Shown one piece after another: positions 55,141-62,079 of a stretch of 62,079 nt of DNA (positions are counted from its first letter, which is position 1; each line of letters begins with the position of its first letter). Origin of the DNA: Blastococcus sp. CT_GayMR20. Its GTDB lineage: Bacteria > Actinomycetota > Actinomycetes > Mycobacteriales > Geodermatophilaceae. Under the pieces are notes generated by a model, which saw only the letters and a program-made list of their open reading frames with translations, was not told the DNA's origin and searched no databases. The stretch spans positions 1 through 62,079 of the forward strand of contig NZ_SPQM01000014.1 in NCBI RefSeq assembly GCF_004570345.1, read 5' to 3'. Position numbers and translations under genes: made by a program.

Positions 55141-55934
55141 TGCTTGCCATCCACCGGATTCTGCTCACGCGGACGCCGCGGGTGTACTTCCACCTCCGGA
55201 ACGTCGGGCGCAAGGTCGTGGGCACCAGACGCAATCAGCGAGCCCTGTTCTCGGACCTGATCCGTCCCGGTGACCTCGTCTTCGACGTGGGGGCGAACAT
55301 CGGTGAGTTCACCGCCGCGTTCCGGGACTGCGGCGCCCGCGTGGTGGCGGTGGAGCCGCAGCCCCGCCTGGCCGCCCATCTGCGGCGGCGTTATCGGTCC
55401 GACCGGGACGTGACAGTGGTGGCGACCGCTCTTTCGGACCATGACGGCGAGGCGACGCTCTACTGCACGACCGCGGACGCACTGGCCACGCTCGAGGAGA
55501 CGCGCGCCACCGGGGGCGCCGTCGGTGCGGGCGCCGAGCTCGAGTGGACGACCAGCATCCGTGTACCCCTGCGGACCATGGATTCGCTGGTGGGCGAGCA
55601 CGGGCGGCCCGTCCTGATCAAGATCGATGTCGAGGGGCACGAGGCTGCGGTCGTCCGGGGGCTGACCCACGGCCGGCCCCTGGTGTTCTTCGAGGTCAAC
55701 CGCGAGAGCATCGACGCGGTGCTCGACCTGCTCACGGAACGCGGCTACCAGGAGTTCCTGCTCCGCGTCGGGGAGCGGCCCGAATGGGACAGCCCGCGGC
55801 CGGCCCCGGCGGACCGGATGCGGGAGCGCATCGCGTCCACGGATGCCGACTACGACTGTCTGGCGCTGTCGCCGGACGCCGAGCTCCTCGGCCGACGGCC
55901 TCGGTCAGCGGCGCCAGAGGTCGGTGATGGCTAG
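55140..55934 (+). CDS. FkbM family methyltransferase
   Basis: A 264-residue SAM-dependent methyltransferase. Motif I is VFDVGANIGEFTAAF, an acidic ribose-binding motif appears in VVAVEPQP, and the FkbM-specific IKIDVEGHEAAVVRGL lies near residue 160. Substrates of this family range from sugars to polyketides; nothing here decides. Its last 30 bases overlap convergently with the maf gene on the other strand, an unusual arrangement. It sits inside the carboxylase locus without obvious metabolic link. Confidence 0.87.
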   Translation: MLAIHRILLTRTPRVYFHLRNVGRKVVGTRRNQRALFSDLIRPGDLVFDVGANIGEFTAAFRDCGARVVAVEPQPRLAAHLRRRYRSDRDVTVVATALSDHDGEATLYCTTADALATLEETRATGGAVGAGAELEWTTSIRVPLRTMDSLVGEHGRPVLIKIDVEGHEAAVVRGLTHGRPLVFFEVNRESIDAVLDLLTERGYQEFLLRVGERPEWDSPRPAPADRMRERIASTDADYDCLALSPDAELLGRRPRSAAPEVGDG

Positions 55935-56513
55935 ACCGCGCTTCGCCAGCTGCGTGCGCAGCACGGTGAGGGACAGGCCTACCACCGCGGCCGGGTCGCC
56001 CTCGACGCGGCGCACGAACGGGGCCCCGAGCCCGTCGAGCGTGAACGCACCGGCCACGGCCAGTGGCTCACCGGTGGCCAGGTAGGCCTCGATCTCCGCC
56101 GCCGTCGGCGTCGTGAAGTACACGACCGTCGACGCGACGGCGATGTCGCGGCTGACGACCGCCCCGTCGACGACGTCGAACAACGCCTGGCCGGTGTGCA
56201 GGATCCCGGAGCGGCCGCTCATCCGCTGCCAGCGGTCACGGGCCTGCGCGGCATCGTCCGGCTTGCCGAGCGGCTTGCCGCCGAACTCGAGCAGGGAGTC
56301 CGCCCCGATGACGAGCGCGTCGGTCTCCTGCTTGGCGACCGCCGCCGCCTTGGCCGCGGCGAGGAGGGCCACCTGCTCGGCGACCCGCGGTGCCGTCACG
56401 GTCGACTCGTCGACCTGACTGACCACGACCTCCGGGGAGAGACCGGCCTGGCGCAGCAGCGACAGGCGGGCCGGGGACGCGGAAGCGAGCACGAGCCTGC
56501 GGTCGGAGCTCAT
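55905..56513 (-). CDS. maf: Maf-family nucleotide pyrophosphatase
   Basis: A 202-residue house-cleaning pyrophosphatase that hydrolyses non-canonical or modified nucleoside triphosphates. N-terminal LVLASASPARLSLLRQAG is the Maf signature, followed by DESTV and the DALVIGADSLLEFGGKPLGKP active-site block with conserved Asp and Lys, and GEPLAVAGAFTLDGLGA. It overlaps the AccE stop by 4 bases. The same accB-accE-maf order is known from other actinomycetes. Confidence 0.93.
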   Translation of the reverse strand: MSSDRRLVLASASPARLSLLRQAGLSPEVVVSQVDESTVTAPRVAEQVALLAAAKAAAVAKQETDALVIGADSLLEFGGKPLGKPDDAAQARDRWQRMSGRSGILHTGQALFDVVDGAVVSRDIAVASTVVYFTTPTAAEIEAYLATGEPLAVAGAFTLDGLGAPFVRRVEGDPAAVVGLSLTVLRTQLAKRGLAITDLWRR

Positions 56514-56725
56514 CGCGCGCCTCCCGCGGCCCGCCAGCCGCCGACACCGACGGGGAGGGGACGGCGGTGGGCCGCTCCGTAGGACGCCCAGGCGCCGACG
56601 GGAGCCGGACGGCGACGTGCGCGGCGCTGCGAGAGCGCGGCGACGACGACGGTCAGCGCCGCGAGCTCCTCGGCGGAGGGCTCGCCCGTGACGATCCGCA
56701 GCAGCGGACGGGGCTCCTCGGTCAC
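56510..56725 (-). CDS. Acyl-CoA carboxylase epsilon subunit
   Basis: A 71-residue small subunit. The pattern [24 protein letters not shown] is the AccE signature, followed by a basic, Arg/Pro-rich tail ending [11 protein letters not shown]. Epsilon subunits bridge alpha and beta subunits of actinobacterial carboxylases. GTG 56725 overlaps the beta-subunit stop by 4 bases; the ATG of maf overlaps its own stop. Confidence 0.88.
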   Translation of the reverse strand: MTEEPRPLLRIVTGEPSAEELAALTVVVAALSQRRARRRPAPVGAWASYGAAHRRPLPVGVGGWRAAGGAR

Positions 56726-58350
56726 AGCGGGATGTTCCCGTGCTTCTTGGGCGGCAGCGTCTCCCGCTTGTTCGCCAGGACCCGGAGCGCCTTGGTGACC
56801 TGCACGCGCGTGTGCGACGGCGGGATCACCGCGTCGACGTAGCCACGGTCGGCCGCGATGTAGGGGTTGGCCAGGGTGTCCTCGTACTCGGCGATCAGCT
56901 CCGCGCGCCGGGTGTCGGGATCGTCGGCAGCGGCGAGCTCCTTGCGGTACAGGATCCCGACCGCGCCCTGGGCCCCGACGACGGCGATCTGCGCGCTCGG
57001 CCACGCGAGGTTGACGTCGGCGCCGAGGTGCTTGGACCCCATGACGTCGTAGGCGCCGCCGTAGGCCTTGCGGGTGATCACCGTGACCAGCGGGACCGTG
57101 GCCTCGGCGTAGGCGTAGATCAGCTTCGCGCCGCGACGGATGATGCCCTCCCACTCCTGGGACGTCCCCGGCAGGAAGCCGGGGACGTCGACGAAGGTCA
57201 GCACCGGGACGTTGAACGCGTCGCACGTGCGCACGAACCGCGCGGCCTTCTCGCTCGCGTCGATGTCGAGGGTGCCGGCGAACTGGGTGGGCTGGTTGGC
57301 CACGATCCCGACCGGCCGGCCCTCGATCCGGCCGAAGCCGATGAGGATGTTCGGCGCGAACAGCGGCTGCACCTCGAGGAACTCGCCGTCGTCGACGACG
57401 TGCTCGATGACGGTGTGCATGTCGTAGGGCGTGTTCGCGGAGTCGGGGATGAAGGTGTCGAGCTCGAGGTCGGAGTCGGTCAGCGCGTCCGGCAGGACTG
57501 TCTCGACCGGGGCGACGTCCAGCGCCGGGAGGGGGTCGAGGTTGTTGCTGGGCAGGTAGGACAGCAGTGCCTTGACGTAGTCGAGGGCGTCGGCCTCGTC
57601 CTCGGCGAGGTAGTGGGCGACGCCGGACTTGGTGTTGTGCGTGCGGGCGCCGCCGAGCTCCTCGAGGGAGACGTCCTCGCCGGTCACCGTCTTCACGACG
57701 TCCGGCCCGGTGATGAACATCTGGCTGGTCTTGTCGACCATGACGACGAAGTCGGTGAGCGCAGGGGAGTAGACGTGCCCGCCGGCCGCTGGGCCCATCA
57801 CCAGCGAGATCTGCGGGACGACGCCGGAGGCGTGCACGTTGCGCTGGAAGATCTCGCCGTAGAGGCCGAGGGAGACCACGCCCTCCTGGATCCGCGCGCC
57901 GCCGCCCTCGTTGATGCCGATCATCGGGCAGCCGTTCTTCACCGCGAAGTCGAGGATCTTCACGATCTTCTCGCCGTAGACCTCGCCGAGGCTGCCGCCG
58001 AAGACGGTCACGTCCTGCGAGAAGATGGCCACCGGCCGGCCGTCGACGGTCCCGTAGCCGGTGACGACGCCGTCGCCGAAGGGGCGCTTGGACTCCATCC
58101 CGAAGTTGGTGGACCGGTGCCGCGCGAACTCGTCGAACTCGGTGAACGAGCCCGGGTCCAGCAGGGCCTCGATCCGCTCGCGGGCGGTCATCTTGCCGGC
58201 GGCGTGCTGCTTCTCCACGGCGCGCTCGGAGCCGGCGTGCGTCGCCTCCTCCACGCGCCGCTCGAAGTCGGCCAGCTTCCCGGCGGTCGTGTGGATGTCG
58301 ATGTCGCCGGGGACGTGCTCTCCGGCGTTCTCCAGCTCGGCGGCGCTCAC
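56722..58350 (-). CDS. Acyl-CoA carboxylase (propionyl/acetyl-CoA) beta subunit
   Basis: A 542-residue carboxyltransferase subunit (AccD5/PccB-like) moving CO2 from carboxybiotin to propionyl-CoA or acetyl-CoA. Two crotonase-like halves carry the oxyanion-forming blocks [15 protein letters not shown] [15 protein letters not shown] with [16 protein letters not shown], and [25 protein letters not shown] with [13 protein letters not shown] 58350 has TACGCT eight bases before it, perhaps leaderless. With the alpha subunit it makes methylmalonyl-CoA for the mutase operon at 36.7-41.8 kb. Confidence 0.94.
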   Translation of the reverse strand: MSAAELENAGEHVPGDIDIHTTAGKLADFERRVEEATHAGSERAVEKQHAAGKMTARERIEALLDPGSFTEFDEFARHRSTNFGMESKRPFGDGVVTGYGTVDGRPVAIFSQDVTVFGGSLGEVYGEKIVKILDFAVKNGCPMIGINEGGGARIQEGVVSLGLYGEIFQRNVHASGVVPQISLVMGPAAGGHVYSPALTDFVVMVDKTSQMFITGPDVVKTVTGEDVSLEELGGARTHNTKSGVAHYLAEDEADALDYVKALLSYLPSNNLDPLPALDVAPVETVLPDALTDSDLELDTFIPDSANTPYDMHTVIEHVVDDGEFLEVQPLFAPNILIGFGRIEGRPVGIVANQPTQFAGTLDIDASEKAARFVRTCDAFNVPVLTFVDVPGFLPGTSQEWEGIIRRGAKLIYAYAEATVPLVTVITRKAYGGAYDVMGSKHLGADVNLAWPSAQIAVVGAQGAVGILYRKELAAADDPDTRRAELIAEYEDTLANPYIAADRGYVDAVIPPSHTRVQVTKALRVLANKRETLPPKKHGNIPL

Positions 58351-58460
58351 AGCGCCGTAGCGTAAGCGAGGCCTCGAGACGCCCTCATCCCGGCGGTGTC
58401 CGCCCCACCTGTTCGTGCATCCCGGGCCACGCACCCGCCGGTCAGCACGGACCCGCGCCG

Positions 58461-58473
58461 TAGCGTGGCTCCG
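58461..58473 (+). promoter_or_regulatory. Leaderless -10 element of birA
   Basis: TAGCGT at 58461-58466, six bases, GTG 58473; no ribosome binding site. It faces away from the carboxylase beta-subunit promoter. Confidence 0.6.
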
Positions 58474-59300
58474 TGCCCGATGCCCCGTCCTCGCGCTGGT
58501 CCGACCTGGAGCGCCCGGCCCTCGACGGCCCGGCCCTCGCCGCCGCCCTGATCCGGAACAGCGGCCTCTGGCGGTCGCTGGAGGTGGTGCCCGAGATCGG
58601 CTCCACCAACGCCGAACTGCTCGCCCGCGCCGGTCAGGACGCGCCCGACGGCACGGTCCTGATCGCCGAGCACCAGGTGACCGGCCGGGGCCGGCTCGAC
58701 CGCGTGTGGACGTCCCCGCCCCGCGCGGGGCTCACCGTCTCGCTGCTGCTGCGTCCCGACGTCCCCGCCGCCCGGCGCGGCTGGCTCCCATTGCTCACCG
58801 GGGTGGCCCTGGCGGAGTCGGTCGCGGAGATGACCGGCGTGCTGCCGTCCCTCAAGTGGCCCAACGACCTGCTGGCCGCCGACGGCCGCAAGCTGGCCGG
58901 GATCCTGGCGGAGGTGAGCGGCACCGCCGTCGTCGTCGGGGTCGGGCTCAACGTGTCCACGACCGCTGCGGAGCTCCCGGACACCGGGACGTCGCTGTCG
59001 CGGGTCACCGGCGCGACGGTCGACCGCGCCCCCCTGCTGCTGGCCTTCCTCCGTGCGCTGGAGCGTCGCTACCTGCGGTGGACCGACGTCCTCGGCGACC
59101 CCGTCTCGTCCGGACTCGCGCAGGACTACCTCGCGTGGTCCTCGACCGTCGGCACCGAGGTGGCCGTGAGCCTCCCCGACGGGTCGACGCTCGAGGGGAC
59201 CGCGCAGGCCGTCGACTGGGACGGCCGGCTGGTCGTGGCGACCGCGCAGGGGACGGTCGAGCTGGCGTCCGGCGACGTGCGGCACGTGCGGCGGGTGTGA
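58473..59300 (+). CDS. birA: Biotin-[acetyl-CoA carboxylase] ligase
   Basis: A 275-residue biotin protein ligase without the N-terminal repressor domain (group I). Seen: [13 protein letters not shown], the adenylate-forming [18 protein letters not shown] and [19 protein letters not shown] with the catalytic lysines, followed by a C-terminal SH3-like domain ([16 protein letters not shown]). It biotinylates the EAMKMEQP lysine of the carboxylase alpha subunit encoded nearby. GTG start is leaderless. Confidence 0.94.
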   Translation: MPDAPSSRWSDLERPALDGPALAAALIRNSGLWRSLEVVPEIGSTNAELLARAGQDAPDGTVLIAEHQVTGRGRLDRVWTSPPRAGLTVSLLLRPDVPAARRGWLPLLTGVALAESVAEMTGVLPSLKWPNDLLAADGRKLAGILAEVSGTAVVVGVGLNVSTTAAELPDTGTSLSRVTGATVDRAPLLLAFLRALERRYLRWTDVLGDPVSSGLAQDYLAWSSTVGTEVAVSLPDGSTLEGTAQAVDWDGRLVVATAQGTVELASGDVRHVRRV

Positions 59301-59364
59301 CGGCCGGTTCGGCCTCGGCGCCCGGATCGGCGGCACAACCAGGAACATGCGTCATCCTGGCGGG

Positions 59365-59943
59365 ATGCCCTATCCGGAGAAGCTCCTGGCCGACGACGAG
59401 GACGTCGTCCAGCACCTGCATCCGCACTGGATGACCATCTTCTGGCCGGTCGTCCGGCTGCTGGTGGTCGTCGGTGCCGCCTCGTTCGGCACCGCGCTGA
59501 TCCCCGCCGGACGGCAGCAGGGCCTGCTGCGGATGCTGGTCCTGGCGATCGCCGTCGTCCTCCTGCTGTTCGCCGTCCTCGTGCCGTTGCTGCGCTGGCG
59601 GACGACGCACTACGTGGTCACCACGCACCGGCTGCTGTTCCGGGAGGGGATCCTCGCCCGACGGGGACGCGACCTCGCGCTCTCGCGGATCACCGACGTC
59701 TCGTTCACCCAGACGCTGTGGGAGCGGATCATCAACTCCGGCACGCTCACGATCGAGTCGGCCGGCGACAGCGGGGCCACGGTGCTCCGGCAGATCCCCG
59801 ACAGCGACGGCGTCCAGCAACTGCTCAACCACATGGTCGAGGAGGACGCCGACCGGCGGGCGCAGGAGAGCGCGGGCTACATCCGCGGGGACGGCTCCTC
59901 CGTCCGCGGGGACGAGGCCGGGCACCACACCACCCGCTTCTGA
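59365..59943 (+). CDS. Membrane protein with bacterial PH domain
   Basis: A 192-residue protein. MPYPEKLLADDEDVVQHLHPHWMT is a typical actinobacterial opening; two helices follow (FWPVVRLLVVVGAASFGTAL and LLRMLVLAIAVVLLLFAVLVPLLRW), then a bPH2-type domain with YVVTTHRLLFREG, ALSRITDVSFTQTLWERI and GTLTIESAGDSG. Function unknown; relatives lie beside birA and carboxylase genes elsewhere. ATG 59365 is preferred over 59347 because only it gives the conserved start. Confidence 0.85.
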   Translation: MPYPEKLLADDEDVVQHLHPHWMTIFWPVVRLLVVVGAASFGTALIPAGRQQGLLRMLVLAIAVVLLLFAVLVPLLRWRTTHYVVTTHRLLFREGILARRGRDLALSRITDVSFTQTLWERIINSGTLTIESAGDSGATVLRQIPDSDGVQQLLNHMVEEDADRRAQESAGYIRGDGSSVRGDEAGHHTTRF

Positions 59944-60019
59944 CCGTCCTGACGCGCTGCGTCCCGATGTGACGGATCGGTCACGGCGCGCCTGGACCGG
60001 TTCTGTCGGTACCGCGACC

Positions 60020-60033
60020 TACCGTCCGGGGCA
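60020..60033 (+). promoter_or_regulatory. Leaderless -10 element of sbcD
   Basis: TACCGT at 60020-60025 ends 7 bases before ATG 60033. Confidence 0.5.
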
Positions 60034-61181
60034 TGCGGCTGCTGCACACCTCCGACTGGCACCTCGGTCGGTCGTTGCACGGCACCGATCTGCTCGCCGA
60101 GCAGGAGGCGGTGCTGAGCGGCCTGGCTCGCGTGGTCGCCGCCGAGTCGGTGGACGTCGTGGTGGTGGCCGGTGACGTCTACGACCGGGCTGTGCCGTCG
60201 GCCGACGCCACCGGCGTCCTCGACCGGGTCGTCGGGCGGCTGCTGAAGGCCGGCGCCGCCGTCGTCCTGACGCCCGGCAACCATGACTCCGCCCGCCGGC
60301 TGGGCACGTTCTCCGGCCTGCTCTCCGCCGCGGGCCTGCACGTCCGCGCCTCGACGCGCACGCTCGACGAGCCGGTGATGCTGTCCGACGATCACGGGGA
60401 CGTCGCGATCTACGGCCTGCCCTTCCTCGAGCCGGAGGTCGCCCGCCACGAGCTGGGCCTGCAGGACGCCCGCAGCCACGAGGCGGTGCTCGCCGCGGCG
60501 ATGGACCGCGTCCGCGCCGACCTCTTCCTCCGGCCCGGCGCCCGGTCGGTCGTGCTCTCCCACGCCTTCGTCGGGGGCGGTGTCGCCAGCGAGAGCGAGC
60601 GCGACATCTGCGTCGGCGGCGTCGACCTGGTCCCGGCGTCGGTCTTCGACGGCGTCGACTACGTCGCCCTGGGTCACCTGCACCGTCCGCAGACGCTCTC
60701 CCCGCGCATGCGCTACAGCGGATCGCCCATGTCGTACTCGTTCGGCGAGGCCGGCCAGGAGAAGCTCGTCTGGCTGGTCGATCTCGACGCGTCCGGTCTG
60801 GCCGAGGTGCGGCCCCTGCCGCTGCCCGTGCCCCGCCCGCTGACGATCCTCGTGGGCGAGCTCGCGGACCTGCTCGCCGACCCGGCGCACGCCCGGTTCG
60901 AGGGCCATTTCGTCTCCGCCCGGCTGACCGACGAGATCCGCCCGGCCGACCCGATGCGCCGGCTGCAGACCCGCTTCCCGCACTGCGTCCACCTGGAGTG
61001 GACCGGCACCGGGACGGTCGCCGACGGCCGCAGCTACCAGGAGCGGATGCGCGGCCGCAGCGACCTCGACGTCGCCGGTGAGTTCGTCAGCCACGTCCGC
61101 GGCGTCGGCACCACCCCGGCCGAGCGCGAGCTGCTCGCCCGGGCGCTCGGCGCGGCGGACCGCGTGGAGGCGGCGACGTGA
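60033..61181 (+). CDS. sbcD: Exonuclease SbcCD, nuclease subunit D
   Basis: A 382-residue Mre11-like metallophosphoesterase that cuts DNA hairpins and protein-blocked ends with SbcC. Phosphoesterase motifs in order: LLHTSDWHLGRSLHG (1-20), VVVAGDVYDRAVPSADA, LTPGNHDSARRL, SHAFVGGG and LGHLHRPQTLSPRMRYSGSP. Length is normal. It overlaps sbcC by 4 bases (GTGA), the usual operon. Confidence 0.96.
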   Translation: MRLLHTSDWHLGRSLHGTDLLAEQEAVLSGLARVVAAESVDVVVVAGDVYDRAVPSADATGVLDRVVGRLLKAGAAVVLTPGNHDSARRLGTFSGLLSAAGLHVRASTRTLDEPVMLSDDHGDVAIYGLPFLEPEVARHELGLQDARSHEAVLAAAMDRVRADLFLRPGARSVVLSHAFVGGGVASESERDICVGGVDLVPASVFDGVDYVALGHLHRPQTLSPRMRYSGSPMSYSFGEAGQEKLVWLVDLDASGLAEVRPLPLPVPRPLTILVGELADLLADPAHARFEGHFVSARLTDEIRPADPMRRLQTRFPHCVHLEWTGTGTVADGRSYQERMRGRSDLDVAGEFVSHVRGVGTTPAERELLARALGAADRVEAAT

Positions 61182-62079
61182 GGCTGCACCGGCTGTCGCT
61201 GACCGCCTTCGGCCCGTTCGCCGGCACCGAGCACGTCGACTTCGACGACGTCGGCCGGGACGGCCTCTTCCTGCTGTGGGGGCCGACCGGCGCGGGCAAG
61301 ACGACCCTGCTCGACGCCGTGGTCTTCGCGCTCTACGGCACGGTGCCGGGAGCCCGCGGCGAGGAGAAGCGCCTCCGCAGCGACCACGCCGACGACGCGA
61401 CCCGCACGGAGGTCTCCTGCGAGCTGACGCTCGCCGGGGAGCGGCTGCGCGTCGTCCGCCGTCCCGAGCAGCAGCGCCCCAAAAAGCGCGGCGAGGGCTG
61501 GACGACGGAGCAGGCGAAGCTCACCGTGCAGCGCCTCACCGAGGGTGGCTGGGAGCCGGTGAGCACCCGGATCGACGAGGGGTCGGAGCACCTCCGCACC
61601 CGCCTCGGCCTCGACGTCCACCAGTTCTGCCAGGTGGTGCTGCTGCCCCAGGGGGACTTCGCGCGGTTCCTGCGGGCGGAGCCGGAACAGCGTGGCGACC
61701 TGCTCCGCACCCTCTTCGACGTCGACCGGTTCGCCTCGGCCGAGACCTGGCTGGCAGACGAGCGTGCCCGCGCCCGCGATCTGGTCGCCGTCCAGCGGGC
61801 CCGGCTGAGCACCCTGCTGGCCCGGGTGGCCCAGGTGGCCGACGTCGACGTGCCCGAGGCGCTGGCCCCCGAGCTCGTCGGGGGAGGGGCCGGCGGGGCT
61901 GTCGCCCCGTGGGTCGCCGCTGTCCGGGCGACCGCCGCGGCCGGGCTCGAGTCGGCCGCCGCCGCGGCCGAGGCAGCCGCCGCCGACGCAGCCATGGTCG
62001 ATGCAGAACTCGCGGCGGCGCGCGCCGTGGCCGACCGGCACCACCGGCGCGAACGCACCCTGGCGGAGCTCGACGCGCT
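61178..62079 (+). CDS. sbcC: Exonuclease SbcCD, ATPase subunit C (partial, 3' end outside window)
   Basis: The first 300 codons of a Rad50-like SMC ATPase of about 1000 residues; the gene runs off the right edge. GTG 61178 begins MRLHRLSLTAFGPFAGTEHV (first codon GTG). Walker A is LLWGPTGAGKTTLLDAVVFALYG, and the Q-loop region VVLLPQGDFARFLRAEPEQR is characteristic of SbcC. An Ala-rich coiled coil starts near residue 235. Partner of sbcD. Confidence 0.95.
   Translation, partial: MRLHRLSLTAFGPFAGTEHVDFDDVGRDGLFLLWGPTGAGKTTLLDAVVFALYGTVPGARGEEKRLRSDHADDATRTEVSCELTLAGERLRVVRRPEQQRPKKRGEGWTTEQAKLTVQRLTEGGWEPVSTRIDEGSEHLRTRLGLDVHQFCQVVLLPQGDFARFLRAEPEQRGDLLRTLFDVDRFASAETWLADERARARDLVAVQRARLSTLLARVAQVADVDVPEALAPELVGGGAGGAVAPWVAAVRATAAAGLESAAAAAEAAAADAAMVDAELAAARAVADRHHRRERTLAELDA

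Noticed and set aside
59969..59984. Palindrome GTGAC-6-GTCAC before sbcD, like a CRP/GlxR site
   Set aside because: Spacing between TGTGA and TCAC is 8 rather than the required 6 bases, and the site is alone.

Overview
The window is very GC-rich, gene-dense DNA from an actinomycete. GTG starts, 4-base stop/start overlaps (ATGA, GTGA), leaderless promoters, SARP regulators, an acyl-CoA carboxylase epsilon subunit and an LpdA-type flavoprotein all fit this. Protein style suggests the Geodermatophilaceae (Blastococcus, Geodermatophilus, Modestobacter), but the genus is an inference. No rRNA, tRNA, insertion sequence, phage gene or CRISPR array was found; this looks like ordinary chromosome.

Layout. 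1-6302: nucleoside uptake and breakdown (two BmpA-type ABC permeases, cytidine deaminase, thymidine phosphorylase, adenosine deaminase), interrupted by an ABC-2 exporter pair. 6303-11543: DEAD-box helicase, a duplicated-domain protein of unknown function, universal stress protein, APC permease. 11574-22003: second half of nucleoside/deoxyribose catabolism (two overlapping aldehyde dehydrogenases, deoC, upp, phosphomannomutase, epimerase, purine nucleoside phosphorylase), with secreted proteins of unknown role. 22004-33972: an M16-like protein and a tandem locus of giant SARP-STAND-transmembrane-WD40 regulators with three small secreted proteins. 34207-41788: a GCS2 ligase, an M20 amidohydrolase and the methylmalonyl-CoA mutase operon (mutA, mutB, meaB). 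42080-47229: a surface-sugar cluster (aminotransferase, GT2, GtrA, WxcM-like fusion, large membrane protein). 47236-53105: gamma-glutamylcyclotransferase-like protein, LpdA, and two convergent secreted proteases. 53225-59300: biotin-dependent acyl-CoA carboxylase genes with maf, an FkbM methyltransferase and birA. 59365-62079: a PH-domain membrane protein and sbcD/sbcC, the latter cut by the window end.

How genes work together. The salvage genes can import nucleosides, deaminate and phosphorolyse them, recover bases (Upp) and move pentose phosphates through a mutase and DeoC to acetaldehyde, which the dehydrogenases could oxidise. Carboxylase, mutase and MeaB form the propionyl-CoA to succinyl-CoA route, with BirA attaching biotin.

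The most interesting system is at 23555-33972. Two full-length and one truncated one-component regulators (SARP DNA-binding domain, STAND NTPase, one membrane helix, outside WD40 domain) lie beside three paralogous small secreted two-cysteine proteins. Upstream of two of these are arrays of a short motif repeating about every 11 bp, at identical distance from the start codon and 8 bp from a shared -10-like hexamer. That is the known architecture of SARP operators, and suggests a membrane-spanning SARP circuit controlling (and perhaps sensing) a secreted small-protein family.
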